Shown here: in pieces, positions 33,062 through 42,932 of the stretch
How positions within the stretch are numbered: position 1 is the stretch's first letter
Layout of the letters: each line of letters starts with the position of its first letter
Assembly (NCBI GenBank): GCA_945889325.1
Contig: CAMDBH010000001.1
Coordinates: 1-64,000 of the forward strand
Origin: Klebsiella pneumoniae
Lineage (GTDB): Bacteria > Myxococcota_A > UBA9042
Reading direction: 5' to 3'
DNA length: 64,000 nt
Notes under the pieces: model-generated
What the model saw: only the letters and a program-made list of their open reading frames with translations
What the model was told of the DNA's origin: nothing
The model's database searches: none
Position numbers and translations under genes: made by a program

Positions 33062-35623
33062 ATGGGTTGCAATTCGCATAGTAGCCACGGTCATTTCGCT
33101 TTGTCGCACGCCGTGTTGGCGCGGGCGCCCAAGGATTTCGCGACCGCGACGACACCAGCGCATTTCCCGCCCGATGTGCCGGTGGATTGGCAGGAATTGA
33201 CGTTGACCGTCGAAGTCGACGTTTTGGCGCGCCGCATCTTTGGCACCGCGACCTATGAAGGCGTTGTGCGCAAGCAAACGCTTCAGCGTGTGCGCTTTGA
33301 CGCCGATGCGATTGAAATTCTGAGGGCGTTCGATGGCGCTGGCGCCGAATTGAAGCGCGAACACGATGGCAAAACTTTATGGCTCGAGCTGGGAAACACG
33401 CTACAGCGCGGCGAGAACCTGCGCGTAAGCGTTGATTTTGACACGCGTGATCCGCGGGCTGGGTTCTATTTCATCCTGCCGGACGCCGATCACCCCGATC
33501 GTCAGGCGCACGCTTGGACACAAGGCCAAGACGAAGACAGCAAGTTTTGGTTTCCTTGCCACGACAGCCCCAACCACAAGCTGCGCTTGCACGTGATCGC
33601 TACGGCGCCCGAGGGCATGTCTGTGTTGTCCAACGGGGCTTTGCGCAATATTTACGCGGCGGCAGAGGGTGGCAAGCGCATTTTCGATTGGCAGCTGGCG
33701 CGGCCGACGCCGACGTACCTGTTGACGCTGGCCGTGGGGCCTTTTGTCGAGATCAAGCAAAAGAGTGAACCATTTCCCATTAGTTACTATGTGTTGCCGG
33801 GACGAGAAGCCGATGGCGAACGCGCGTTTGGCCGCACACCGCAGATGGTCCAGTGTTTTGAGACGTTGCTAGGTGTCGCCTATCCATTTGAAAAATATGC
33901 ACAAGTTGCCGTGAGCGAGTTCGTTTTCGGTGGCATGGAAAATACGTCCATGACCACCCAAACCGATCTGACCCTGCACGACGCCCGCGCTCATCTGGAT
34001 TTTTCATCCGAACCGCTTGTTTCACATGAGCTTGCCCACCAATGGTTCGGCGATTTTGTCACGTGCAGGTCTTGGTCGCACGGCTGGCTAAATGAGGGAT
34101 TTGCTACCTATTTTGAGCAGTTGTGGCGTGAACATTCCGATGGCGATGCTGAGTTCGACTATGGCCGTCTGCAGGCGCAGCGCAGCTATTTGGCGGAAGA
34201 TTCAGGGCGTTATCGGCGCGTCGTGGTGACCAACCAATACCAAGAGCCGATCGACGTTTTTGACGCCCACTTGTACGAAAAAGGCGGCGCGATTTTGCAC
34301 ATGCTGCGCAAGTACCTGGGCGACGTCACGTTTTTCGGCGGCATCGGCGCGTATTTGCGCCTCCACGCCGATGGCAACGTCGAAACCCCCGATCTGCGCA
34401 GGGCTTTGGAGCATCACAGCGGCTTGGATCTGGGCCGATTCTTTGCGCAGTGGGTCGAGCAGGGCAAAGGCCACCCAGAGCTAAAGATTTCCGGCAGTTG
34501 GGATGCAGACGCGCGGCAGTACAAACTCACGATCGAGCAAACGCAAGATACCGCGAGTTCGCAACTTTTCTGGTTGCAGATCGCGCTGGAGTTGCACGGC
34601 GAGTCTGGGCAGCCGCTGCAAAAGACCCTGATTGCGCAGCAGAAAATCGAAAATTTCTTTTTCGATCTGCCGGCAGCCCCGCGCCTGGTGCTGGTCGATC
34701 CGCGCGGCGATTTGCTGGCGACCGTCGATTTGGCCTTGGGCGACGTGGTGTTGCGGGCGATCTTGCAAACCGCGCCGCAGGGTATTGCACGGCTGCAAGC
34801 GGCGATTGCACTGGGAAAACACGCCGCCTCGGGCAATGTCGAGGCGTTGGGCAAAGCGCTACTCGCCGACCAAGCTTGGTTCGTCCAGGCCGAGATCGCT
34901 CGTGTTTTGGCCAAAATTGGCTCGCCTGCGGCGTTCGCGGCGCTCGCTGCTGCGGTGGAGTTGCCGCACCCCAAAGCGCGGCGGGCCGTCGTGGCGGGTT
35001 TGGGCAAGTTTTCAACCGCTGCCGCGGGTGATTTGCTCATTGGCTTGTTGGCCAAGGGCGACGCCAGTTATTTCGTTGAGGCGGAGGCGGCGCTTTCGCT
35101 CGGTCAGACACGGGTTGCCGGTGCATTTGCGGCGTTGGCGGCAGCGCTTAGTCGCGAGTCGTGGAACGACACGTTGCGCATTGGCGTGCTCGATGGCTTG
35201 GCCGCGTTGCAGGATCCGCAAGCTTTGCCTCTGGTTGCGCCCTTTTTGGCCGCGCACTACTTCAGCTTGCTGCGCTGCGGCGCGCTGCGCTGCCTCGGCG
35301 CGTTTTACACGGAACCCGCGCGAGTGATTGATCTTTTGCGCCCGTACGCCGCCGATACATCGTTTCGTTTTGCGCTCAACCTTGCTCTTGCATTGGGCAA
35401 TTTGGGGGATGGCCGCGCAATTCCTCTGTTGCAATCCGTCGCTGAACGCGCCGTCGACGGACGGGTCAAGAAGCGCGCCCAAGAAGCCATCGCGTCCGTG
35501 CGTCAGGGGCTGGGTGCGGGCAAACAGGTCGACGCGCTGCGCGGGGATTTGGAGTCGCTGCGAGCCTCCCAGCGTGAACTAGCTGAGCGCATTGAGAAAA
35601 CTGAAAAATTGCGCCAGACCTGA
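33062..35623 (+). CDS. M1-family zinc aminopeptidase with HEAT-repeat tail
   Basis: 853 residues. GAGG at 33052-33055 fixes the ATG at 33062; upstream in-frame codons are ignored. The N-terminal saddle domain is followed by the exopeptidase motif GGMENTS near 290 and the zinc site HELAHQWFG with H322, H326 and the third ligand E345 in WLNEGFATYFE. The catalytic Tyr region (DAHLYEKGGAILHMLRKYLG) follows. From about residue 560 on, the protein is a series of Ala/Leu-rich helical repeats resembling HEAT/PBS units (for instance ALGKHAASGNVEALGKALLA), and ends in a coiled coil. Removes N-terminal residues from peptides; no signal peptide, so cytoplasmic. The next gene starts seven bases after its stop. 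Confidence 0.93.
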   Translation: MGCNSHSSHGHFALSHAVLARAPKDFATATTPAHFPPDVPVDWQELTLTVEVDVLARRIFGTATYEGVVRKQTLQRVRFDADAIEILRAFDGAGAELKREHDGKTLWLELGNTLQRGENLRVSVDFDTRDPRAGFYFILPDADHPDRQAHAWTQGQDEDSKFWFPCHDSPNHKLRLHVIATAPEGMSVLSNGALRNIYAAAEGGKRIFDWQLARPTPTYLLTLAVGPFVEIKQKSEPFPISYYVLPGREADGERAFGRTPQMVQCFETLLGVAYPFEKYAQVAVSEFVFGGMENTSMTTQTDLTLHDARAHLDFSSEPLVSHELAHQWFGDFVTCRSWSHGWLNEGFATYFEQLWREHSDGDAEFDYGRLQAQRSYLAEDSGRYRRVVVTNQYQEPIDVFDAHLYEKGGAILHMLRKYLGDVTFFGGIGAYLRLHADGNVETPDLRRALEHHSGLDLGRFFAQWVEQGKGHPELKISGSWDADARQYKLTIEQTQDTASSQLFWLQIALELHGESGQPLQKTLIAQQKIENFFFDLPAAPRLVLVDPRGDLLATVDLALGDVVLRAILQTAPQGIARLQAAIALGKHAASGNVEALGKALLADQAWFVQAEIARVLAKIGSPAAFAALAAAVELPHPKARRAVVAGLGKFSTAAAGDLLIGLLAKGDASYFVEAEAALSLGQTRVAGAFAALAAALSRESWNDTLRIGVLDGLAALQDPQALPLVAPFLAAHYFSLLRCGALRCLGAFYTEPARVIDLLRPYAADTSFRFALNLALALGNLGDGRAIPLLQSVAERAVDGRVKKRAQEAIASVRQGLGAGKQVDALRGDLESLRASQRELAERIEKTEKLRQT

Positions 35624-35630
35624 GCGAAAG

Positions 35631-36743
35631 ATGCTGCCGCGCCCGCTGTTGCAACAGGCCATCGGTGATCGCGTCGCCTCGGCGATCGCGCTGGCGTATA
35701 GCGTCAACGGCGAAAACAATTGCATTGACCTTGGCAGCACCAGTCAGGTCGATACCGCCGAAAACGCAACGCTATTTGCCGCCACGCCTGTGGGACCCAA
35801 TACTGTTTTTGACCTCGCATCGCTCACCAAGCCGATGGCGACGCTGACGCTGCTGGCGCAACTATTGAGCGAGCAAACGCTGCGACTTGAAGACACATTG
35901 GAGCGACATTTGCCGCTTGCCCGAAACACGCCGCTTGGATCGGCCACGATCGGACAATTGGTCAGCCACACATCGGGGGCACCGGCGTGGCTAGATTTCT
36001 ATGCCGCAACAGCCGCGGTCGCTAGCCATCGAGTTGAAGAAATCCAACATCGTGTGCTCAATACGCCGCTCACCCACCGGCGGGGCACGGTCGCGGTTTA
36101 CAGCGATTTGGGTTATATGTCAATGGGTTGGATGCTTGAGGCGGTGCTCGGGCAGCCACTGAACGACGCGTTTGCCCTGCGCATCGCCCAGCCGCTGCAA
36201 ATATCGGCGCATTTTCGGCCCAGTTCACAAAACTTGCCGCCAACCGACGTGGTGGCAACCGAAATCTGGCCGCCGCGTTGCCCAGACGGTTCACCCTTGC
36301 GCGGTGCCGTCCACGACGACAATGCAGCCGCGCTCGGTGGCGTTGCCGGCCACGCTGGCCTGTTCTCGAGCAGCCGCGACGTTTTAAGGTGGGCCCAAGC
36401 TTGGTTGGCTGCGATTTCTTGGGATCACCAATCGGCAGCCGCACCACTCGGCCTTTCGCGCGAAGTGTGCCGTCGGCTGGTCGCGACAGCCGGCTGCGAT
36501 CAAACGAGTTGGCGCCATGGCTGGGACACGCCCACGCAGCCCGGGTCGAGCGCGGGCGACCGAGCCCCCACAGACACGTTTGGACACTTGGGTTTTACCG
36601 GGACCAGCGTGTGGATTTCACCGCAACACGGCATATGCATCGTACTTTTGACCAATCGCGTGCATCCGACGCGCGATCGTGTGGGGGGAATTCGCGCGCT
36701 GCGGCCGGCGTTGCACGATTGCTTGTGGCAGTTGCTTTTGTAG
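35631..36743 (+). CDS. Beta-lactamase-fold serine hydrolase
   Basis: 370 residues with the class C beta-lactamase/DD-peptidase signature: SxxK as S64-L-T-K67 (FDLASLTKPMA), YxN-like Y157-S-D, and a C-terminal HxGFTG (HLGFTGTSVWI) matching the KTG/HTG motif. No signal peptide is evident, so it may be a cytoplasmic esterase or peptidase, or be exported otherwise. Substrate unknown. Start 35631 lies seven bases after the aminopeptidase stop; earlier in-frame ATG 35592 overlaps that gene. Confidence 0.88.
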   Translation: MLPRPLLQQAIGDRVASAIALAYSVNGENNCIDLGSTSQVDTAENATLFAATPVGPNTVFDLASLTKPMATLTLLAQLLSEQTLRLEDTLERHLPLARNTPLGSATIGQLVSHTSGAPAWLDFYAATAAVASHRVEEIQHRVLNTPLTHRRGTVAVYSDLGYMSMGWMLEAVLGQPLNDAFALRIAQPLQISAHFRPSSQNLPPTDVVATEIWPPRCPDGSPLRGAVHDDNAAALGGVAGHAGLFSSSRDVLRWAQAWLAAISWDHQSAAAPLGLSREVCRRLVATAGCDQTSWRHGWDTPTQPGSSAGDRAPTDTFGHLGFTGTSVWISPQHGICIVLLTNRVHPTRDRVGGIRALRPALHDCLWQLLL

Positions 36744-36758
36744 CAGTGGCGCCAAGCG

Positions 36759-36788
36759 TTGACCGATTTGGCATGGCGCTGCTATTCT
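36759..36788 (+). promoter_or_regulatory. Candidate promoter of the zinc-ribbon membrane gene
   Basis: TTGACC (36759-36764), an 18-base spacer and TATTCT (36783-36788). The leader to GTG 36957 would be about 160 bases. Confidence 0.45.
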
Positions 36789-36956
36789 GCGTGCCCGTGC
36801 ATTTTTTCTCCCGCGCACTGTGCGCAGGGGTACGGGCCGTGTTTGTGAGCCGACCCCTAACTTCGCGCAAACTCTGAGTCTCAAGTCCGCTAATCGGAAA
36901 GAGTATCCGGATTTTGTCATGGGCTTTGCTTAAGTCTTTTGGCCGGGAGGAATGGA

Positions 36957-38321
36957 GTGTCCGAGGCTCGGCCCATTACAAATATCACCGACTTTGTCTG
37001 CGGTAACTGCTGGAATTCGTTTAGTCGCAACGACCCTGGTGTGGATCAGGGCGACAACGTGCTTTGCCCGCATTGCGGCAATCTTTTGCCTGTTGCTGGT
37101 GCGGGCGCCTCGCTGACGGAATTGGTTCGATCGGCCCCTTCTACACGCGGCGATTCTGACAACTACGACGCACCAGTCGCACCGACCGTCTCCCAGCCGG
37201 GCGGCTTTCCGGAGTTGGTGCGTGAAAGCGGCTACGGTTGGTTGCCGCCAGAAATGGCTGAACTCATGCCGATCAAGCCTGGATCATCCGGCTACGTCGT
37301 TGGTGAGGCAGATGATTTTGGCTTTGCGGAAACCACGTTGCCGGGCCAGCAGGGCCCAATGGGGCTGTTGGACCAAGTGCGCGCAGCACCCTCACGTCCG
37401 GTTTCTGTGGGCACCAACCGCGGTGGGTCCGACGATTTCGATGTCGCCGTGGACGAGCCGACGCCCGTGGATTTCGACCCGCACGTGCAACAGGCTTTGC
37501 AGCAAGCGATCCGCGAATCTCAATCCATCCAAGGATCAGCCCTAGCTGACCTGACTGCCGCGCTGCAAGAGGCTGCCGACGCGCCAGATCTGCCTGATTT
37601 ACCAAATGATTCAGAGCCTTCTGCGCCTGTTGTGCCTGTATTGGCCGCAATGGAAGACTTGACGGTGGGCATCGCCGCCTCGCAAGCACAGAATGCCGAA
37701 TTGGAGCACCGCGACTGGAAGCTCAAGGCGATGGGATTAACCTATAACTTTCATGGATTGGATGCGCTTATCGGCTGGGCGAGCAACAAGTCAGGCCAAA
37801 CGCTGTCGGTGTCCATGGACGGCGTGGCGTGGAAGGATTTCGGCAGCTTCTTTGAATCGGTCAAGGGTGGCCTGCCGTTGCAAGTGGCGTTTGACACGGC
37901 GCACGAACCGGGCACCGCCCCAACTGCGCAGGCAACACCGATTCAAGGCGGTCGTAGCGGTGGGCGGGCCAGCACCGTCAGCGCCAAAGCATTGGTCGGC
38001 GCACCCGAATTGCAAATGACCCGTCCAACTGTCGGGCCAGAGGATACCCAGCCAGCCCTAGGATCCGGAAGCGCGAGCAACGCGGGCGGCGCCGTGGCAA
38101 ACCCAAACGGGCGCGTTAGCGGCGGCTCGTCGGTTCAGATCGCGACGGCCGATAAGGGGCAAGGCGCGAGCAACGCGGGCGCCACTGGCAAGCGTTCCAA
38201 GGTCGAGACACCGGCGGGCTCTGCCAAGAAGACTTCGCCAGTGGTCATTGCGGTGGCCGTGATCGTCGGTCTGGCAGCCATTGTCGGCGTACTGCACGCG
38301 ATGGGCGTAAAGCCCTTCTAA
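36957..38321 (+). CDS. Zinc-ribbon, tail-anchored membrane protein
   Basis: 454 residues from GTG 36957, which has an excellent GGGAGG Shine-Dalgarno motif six bases upstream. The N-terminus holds a zinc ribbon (VCGNCWNSF ... LCPHCGNLL). A long Pro/Asp/Ser-rich disordered middle follows, then a small globular domain near residues 250-300 (WKLKAMGLTYNFHGLDAL ... SVSMDGVAWKDF) of a kind that follows zinc ribbons in many myxobacterial-type proteins. After a second linker comes one C-terminal transmembrane helix (VVIAVAVIVGLAAIVGVLHAMG). Such 'zinc ribbon, linker, TM' proteins are abundant in Myxococcota-like genomes, with unknown function. Convergent with the lipoprotein gene at 38375. Confidence 0.78.
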   Translation: MSEARPITNITDFVCGNCWNSFSRNDPGVDQGDNVLCPHCGNLLPVAGAGASLTELVRSAPSTRGDSDNYDAPVAPTVSQPGGFPELVRESGYGWLPPEMAELMPIKPGSSGYVVGEADDFGFAETTLPGQQGPMGLLDQVRAAPSRPVSVGTNRGGSDDFDVAVDEPTPVDFDPHVQQALQQAIRESQSIQGSALADLTAALQEAADAPDLPDLPNDSEPSAPVVPVLAAMEDLTVGIAASQAQNAELEHRDWKLKAMGLTYNFHGLDALIGWASNKSGQTLSVSMDGVAWKDFGSFFESVKGGLPLQVAFDTAHEPGTAPTAQATPIQGGRSGGRASTVSAKALVGAPELQMTRPTVGPEDTQPALGSGSASNAGGAVANPNGRVSGGSSVQIATADKGQGASNAGATGKRSKVETPAGSAKKTSPVVIAVAVIVGLAAIVGVLHAMGVKPF

Positions 38322-38374
38322 TTTTATAGCATTGCCGGCTGGCCCGCGCATTGCCGGCGTCTGCGCGCAGATGC

Positions 38375-39070
38375 CTACGGCGGCGCGCAGATGCCACCGA
38401 AATCAGGCGCGTCTTTGCCGTCAAACTTCAGAATAAAACACGTTAAGCCGGGCGCGCATTTCGTTGGCGATGGGTCGTTGGTCGCGCAGGTCGCGTAGCA
38501 TTTCTTGTCTTGGGTGTCGCAAATAAGCGGCTCTCCGGCAGCGCCAGCGCCGCATGGCGGCACGACGGAATCCGGATCGCACAACGCCTTGGCCGCCAGG
38601 GAGCCGTGCCACTGGCAGCGCGGGACCTTGGTCAATGGATTGTAATAACAGCCGGATCCGGCGGGACAAGGCTTCCAAGTTGCCAAATTGCAAGGTCCAG
38701 TTGGCAGTGCGGGCACATCAGGTGTGTCTGCGGGTGCGACATCTGGCGGCGATGCGTCAACTCCGCTGTCTTGCAACGAATCGGCGCTGTCGGGGTTTGC
38801 CGTCTCGGCAACAAGGGCATCTTGAACAACGCCGTCGCCGGATACAGCATCCTGACCCGCGTCGGCCCCGTTGCTGCCATCACACACTGAATTATTTATA
38901 GATTCTGGCTTTTGGCAAAATCCGCACAGGCAACTGTAACCGACCAGGCAGTCGCTGCCCTGACTACAACCGTACAGTGCACCGGCATCGGTTGCCGTTT
39001 GACCGCCGCATCCCGCGAGCGCCAACGCGTAAACGCAGACGAACGTTAAATTTATCAGCTTGTGCCGCAT
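38375..39070 (-). CDS. Cys-rich lipoprotein
   Basis: 231 residues. Signal peptide MRHKLINLTFVCVYALALAG with lipobox LAGC. The mature chain has about 20 Cys residues in two clusters separated by an Asp/Ala/Pro-rich linker, with small knots such as CSQGSDCLVGYSCLCGFC and CDTQDKKCYATC. No catalytic motif is visible. Start ATG 39070 overlaps the upstream gene's stop (TGATG), so translation is probably coupled to the TPR protein gene. Confidence 0.78.
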   Translation of the reverse strand: MRHKLINLTFVCVYALALAGCGGQTATDAGALYGCSQGSDCLVGYSCLCGFCQKPESINNSVCDGSNGADAGQDAVSGDGVVQDALVAETANPDSADSLQDSGVDASPPDVAPADTPDVPALPTGPCNLATWKPCPAGSGCYYNPLTKVPRCQWHGSLAAKALCDPDSVVPPCGAGAAGEPLICDTQDKKCYATCATNDPSPTKCAPGLTCFILKFDGKDAPDFGGICAPP

Positions 39071-40074
39071 CAAAATGCCCCGCCCACGGAGATTACCGCG
39101 CCATCGCCGGCCCAAGCGATCGAAGGCGACCAGGTAGGCGTTTGCCGGGCAGATCGCTTTGAACTTGGCGTATTTGCTTTGCTATCCAACCACCAGAGTG
39201 CGACTCCGCCGCCGACTGCAAGCGCCCCCGTGACGCCGAGCAGTGTCGACCATGACTGGCGGCTGCTGTGGGCGCTGTAAGCCGCGTCTGCTTGTTGTTG
39301 CGTAACGGTTGGATACAAGGTGGTTCCGTCGGCGGCTGTTGTCGCACCGGCGTCGCGGGATGTAGAAAAATCGCTGTAATTTCCGCCAAATCCGACGACC
39401 ATCGCCGCGATTATCAGGCCACCACCCGCGCCCAGACAGGCAATCGCCGCTACCTTTTGCGTCGACATCTGCCCGCCCACAGCGGTCGAACTCGCTTTGA
39501 TCGGATCGGGCGGCTCCAACGGCGGATTGCCCAATTTGGGTCCTGGTTGGTCGATTTTGTCAGGCGTGTTGGCGGGTTGGACAGGCTTGACCGGTTCTGC
39601 GGGTTTGATCGGGTCGGCTGGTTTGGGTGGGGTTTTGCTGTCGGGCAGCTTGCTGTCCATCGCCTTCAATGTGCCTTGGATCCGATCGATGTGCGCCCGA
39701 GCGTCGGCGCGCCCTGCCCTAGATTCCGCATCGTCGCCGCGGACGACCGATAAATACAGTTCAAACAACGGCAAAGCTTGTTCCAACTTGCCGGCAGCTT
39801 CAAACGATCTGGCGGCGTTGAACAGCGAATTGGGCCGTTTGGCCAAACCGTACGCTTCAAAAAAATAGTTGGCGGCAGCGAGATAAGCGCCATTCTGATA
39901 GCGGCGCCGCGCCTCATTGTCTAAATCTTCCGCGTGCTTGAGCGGATCTGCAACTGGCGCGGCCGCGGGCGGCACCGCCAAGGCGATCTGGCTGGCGAGC
40001 AGCAACGGCAAAACCAACCAGCGGAACCGAGCGGCAAACAAGAAATCACCGGATGCGGGACAAATTTGACGCAT
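39070..40074 (-). CDS. TPR-containing exported protein with C-terminal membrane helices
   Basis: About 334 residues. A signal peptide (FRWLVLPLLLASQIALA) leads to a TPR-like helical pair (AYLAAANYFFEAYGLAKRPNSLFNAARSFEAAGK) that is typical of myxobacterial envelope proteins. Next comes a Lys/Pro/Asp repeat linker (PADPIKPAEPVKPVQPA) and two hydrophobic helices (AAIACLGAGGGLIIAAMVVG and LLGVTGALAVGGGVALWWL). Start is uncertain: ATG 40074, 40092 and 40104 all precede the signal and none has a good Shine-Dalgarno motif. Function unknown. Confidence 0.72.
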   Translation of the reverse strand: MRQICPASGDFLFAARFRWLVLPLLLASQIALAVPPAAAPVADPLKHAEDLDNEARRRYQNGAYLAAANYFFEAYGLAKRPNSLFNAARSFEAAGKLEQALPLFELYLSVVRGDDAESRAGRADARAHIDRIQGTLKAMDSKLPDSKTPPKPADPIKPAEPVKPVQPANTPDKIDQPGPKLGNPPLEPPDPIKASSTAVGGQMSTQKVAAIACLGAGGGLIIAAMVVGFGGNYSDFSTSRDAGATTAADGTTLYPTVTQQQADAAYSAHSSRQSWSTLLGVTGALAVGGGVALWWLDSKANTPSSKRSARQTPTWSPSIAWAGDGAVISVGGAF

Positions 40075-40157
40075 TTTTGTCTCAAATGGCATGGACGTAA
40101 GCATGGCAACGGGCAGGCTGGCTGTCAAACGCCAGACGCACAGGCCCCTAGCAAGAT

Positions 40158-41402
40158 TCAAGCGAGTTGGGCCACTAGACCATCGAGCCAATGCATCTGG
40201 GTCGGATCGACACGCAGGTAATGATTCTCAATAATAAAACTGGATCCGCGGGTTTTTAGGCGGGCCACGCGCTCGAGCAACTGAGCGACCCATTGGGCGC
40301 CGATGTCGCGGCGCAACGCAGCAAGATCTAGGCCGGCATCAAGGCGGAGCCCAGTCAACAGGCGTTCCGTCAAATGGCTCGATCTATCGATATCTTCCTG
40401 AAATTCCTCGGCCAACTTATGAGTTTGCAGGGCGGTCAGCCAGGCGTGATGCGCCCGCGTGTTGGCGTAACGCCTGCCCACGTGCCCCGCCTGCGGCAAA
40501 AAACCGTGGGCGCCCACGCCGACGGCCAGATAATGATCGCCCTGCCAATACGCCAAGTTATGGCGGCACTGCAGGTCGGGACGGGCAAAATTGGACACCT
40601 CGTAGCGAGTCAGCCCGTAAGCCGCGACCCATTGCGGCACGACTTGCAGCATTTCGGCCTGCAAATCATCGTCGGGCGGCCGCTGCAGACCGCGTTTAAT
40701 CCGCGTAAATAATGGCGTTTCTGGCTCAACCGTCAGGCTGTAGGCGCTCAAATGCGGCAGGCCGTAATCGAGCACCGCGCGCAAGTCCTGTCGCAGGTCG
40801 TCGCGGGTTTGCCCTGGACCGCCAAAAATCAGATCGGCGCTGGCGCTTTTAAGTCGACCATTTTGCAGCAGTTGTTGCAGCTGCGCCAAAGTCGAGTGCG
40901 CGCCTTGCGCGTCGTGCAGGCGATCAAGCGCGCGCAAACGATCATCGTCAAGGGCCTGAACGCCGATCGAAACGCGGTTGATCCCAGCCGCCGCATAGCC
41001 GGCCAAATCGCCAATTTCCAGCGCGCCGGGGTTGGCCTCCATTGTAATTTCAGTGTCTTCTGAAATACCTCCCCATTTGTCCAGCCACGCCAGTACGGCG
41101 GCGATGCAAGCGGCACCCCAAAGCGACGGCGTGCCGCCGCCAAAGAAAATGGTGCGCATCGGCGCTGCCTCTAATGCGGCGGTCCGCAGCGTCAACTCGT
41201 TCAAAATGGCCGCGAGATAGGCCTGACGCGGGATGTCGCGCGCCACGGTTGTGGCGAAATCGCAGTACGAACAGCGGTGTAAACAATAAGGAAAATGTAC
41301 GTATACGCTCCAGCCCGCTGGGCGCGGCCCAGCCGATTCCGGCAGCGCGATCAACGCGGGAGGCCCAACCATGGACAGGACATCGGGGGTCAACGAGGTC
41401 AT
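40158..41402 (-). CDS. hemW: HemW-type radical SAM protein
   Basis: 414 residues. The radical SAM cluster motif is CxxxCxxC at C40, C44 and C47 (YCLHRCSYCDF). FGGGTPSLW and MEANPG follow, then SIGVQALDDDRLRALDR, as in HemN/HemW. The C-terminal domain contains YEVSNFARPDLQCRHNLAYWQGDHYLAVGVGAHGF, a HemW signature. Family members chaperone heme rather than act as true coproporphyrinogen dehydrogenases. Start ATG 41402 follows the upstream gene's stop by 13 bases; ATG 41372 is an alternative. Confidence 0.93.
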   Translation of the reverse strand: MTSLTPDVLSMVGPPALIALPESAGPRPAGWSVYVHFPYCLHRCSYCDFATTVARDIPRQAYLAAILNELTLRTAALEAAPMRTIFFGGGTPSLWGAACIAAVLAWLDKWGGISEDTEITMEANPGALEIGDLAGYAAAGINRVSIGVQALDDDRLRALDRLHDAQGAHSTLAQLQQLLQNGRLKSASADLIFGGPGQTRDDLRQDLRAVLDYGLPHLSAYSLTVEPETPLFTRIKRGLQRPPDDDLQAEMLQVVPQWVAAYGLTRYEVSNFARPDLQCRHNLAYWQGDHYLAVGVGAHGFLPQAGHVGRRYANTRAHHAWLTALQTHKLAEEFQEDIDRSSHLTERLLTGLRLDAGLDLAALRRDIGAQWVAQLLERVARLKTRGSSFIIENHYLRVDPTQMHWLDGLVAQLA

Positions 41403-41415
41403 CGTTTTTGCCAAC

Positions 41416-42780
41416 TCAACGTCGGATCTTGCCGACTTCGGCGGGCAATTGCCGGCGCGCAAAAAGTTGAGAAAAATCCTTGCCGACCAAGACGCGCACC
41501 GTGACTTGCCCGCGAGAACCGACGTCGATGGCGCTGATCGAATCCACTTGACAGGCGTCGCTACCCAAAAGATGTGGACAGCCCTGTACTTGCGCAGAAC
41601 CGATGCCGACGACAAACACGCCGCCGAAATGACCGTCGTAAAATACGCCTGATGTCGCTGAAACAACAAAATTTGTTTGTTGGCGCAAGGCGTGTTCGTA
41701 CAGGCGATAGGCGCGGTCGGCGATCAATTCACCGTCGCGCATCAAGGTCAGCGGCCGTGCGCTGAGCAACAAGCTTGAATGATAGGCACCTGCGACCACC
41801 AGGGCGTCGCGAACGCGTTTGAGTTCCGGCTCAGCGATGGTTTCAGCGCGGGTGTCGGCGGCAACAATGGCGAGTTCGCCGAGCGCCAGAACACCCAAGT
41901 CGCGATCGCCCTTGGCAACGTGCGCGAGCTTGCTCGCAGGATCGCGCAGGATTGTCAGCGACGGCGATGCCTGCCCTTGGGCCGCGACGTTGAGGGACCA
42001 GTGCAAAATAGCCAATGTCGGCGCGTGTTTTTGTGCGGCGTCGCTGACGGCTTGGGCGCTGTCGGCTTCGGACGCGACGATCAGCAGATCGGCCTCAGCG
42101 CGATCAGCAGCGCGGACCACCAGCGCGGCGCGCATTGCGTCGATACTGCCACCAGCGATGATCAGGCGGCTTCCCGACGAATTGGGCAAAACTTCCGCGG
42201 ACGCGGTCCCGTCGCCATCCAACGGCACGACTTCCAAGCGCTCAACGGGCAAGCGCCGCGTGACCACAACCGGGGTGCCACTGCGAAAAGCCTCCATAGT
42301 TACATGGCGATCGCGCACACTTTCGGCAAAAACGTGCTCGACTTCGACGCCCTGCACGGGGTCGCTGCCATCTTCAAAGTGCCAGACATACTTATCAAAT
42401 TCTTGACCATCGTCACTTTCCACCCGCAGACGCACGCGGGTGTTGGCCCACACGCGCAATTCTGCTGGGTCTGCCTCAATGTGCAGCGGTCCATGGGCAT
42501 TTTCCGTTGTGTCTTCCGCGGCGTGGTCCGTATCGGCGCCGGCATCGGCCGCAGTAGCGGCGTCGGGCACTGGCAAAGTGTCGGGCAGCGCAACGCCATC
42601 GGCAGCAGCGGCTACGTCGGGCAACTGCTCAACGTCAGGCTTGCCAACCCGTGAATGAACATTGGGATTGCTGGATTGGCCCGTCCAAACCATGGCCAAC
42701 AACGCCATGGCGCCGCCCAGCAGCGCGGCAATCAGCCACTGCACAAATTTGGAAGTTTGGGCGGGCGGAGGGGAAGTCAA
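41416..42780 (-). CDS. Membrane-anchored protein with PKD-like domain
   Basis: About 454 residues from a TTG at 42780 with AGGT seven bases upstream (other candidates are weaker; the frame runs on to 43140 through the MITE). One N-terminal membrane helix (FVQWLIAALLGGAMALLAMVW) is followed by an Asp/Ala-rich linker. Residues about 95-160 look like a PKD/Ig-like domain (PAELRVWANTRVRLRVE ... YVWHFEDG). The remainder resembles a phosphoesterase/metallohydrolase-like alpha/beta fold (LIIAGGSIDAMRAALVVRAADR, ADLLIVASEADS, ETIAEPELKRVRDALVVAGAYHSSL) and carries GDRDLGVLALGELA, but I cannot name it. Probably periplasmic or surface. Confidence 0.65.
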   Translation of the reverse strand: MTSPPPAQTSKFVQWLIAALLGGAMALLAMVWTGQSSNPNVHSRVGKPDVEQLPDVAAAADGVALPDTLPVPDAATAADAGADTDHAAEDTTENAHGPLHIEADPAELRVWANTRVRLRVESDDGQEFDKYVWHFEDGSDPVQGVEVEHVFAESVRDRHVTMEAFRSGTPVVVTRRLPVERLEVVPLDGDGTASAEVLPNSSGSRLIIAGGSIDAMRAALVVRAADRAEADLLIVASEADSAQAVSDAAQKHAPTLAILHWSLNVAAQGQASPSLTILRDPASKLAHVAKGDRDLGVLALGELAIVAADTRAETIAEPELKRVRDALVVAGAYHSSLLLSARPLTLMRDGELIADRAYRLYEHALRQQTNFVVSATSGVFYDGHFGGVFVVGIGSAQVQGCPHLLGSDACQVDSISAIDVGSRGQVTVRVLVGKDFSQLFARRQLPAEVGKIRR

Positions 42781-42932
42781 ATGAATTACCTGAGCAAGTG
42801 CGCGGCATGAATCGTTTTGCGCCAGCTTGCGTTGACCCTGACTACGCGTGGCGGCTAGTATGCGCGACGGTTGAGGCTGACAGCAAGCGCCAACAACTGA
42901 CCGAGCAATTGCACAGATTTTGAGGTACGCCC

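Noticed and set aside
39070-40191. Start of the TPR protein at 40191
   Set aside because: That start overlaps the hemW coding end and places 39 residues ahead of the signal peptide; starts at 40074-40104 fit better.
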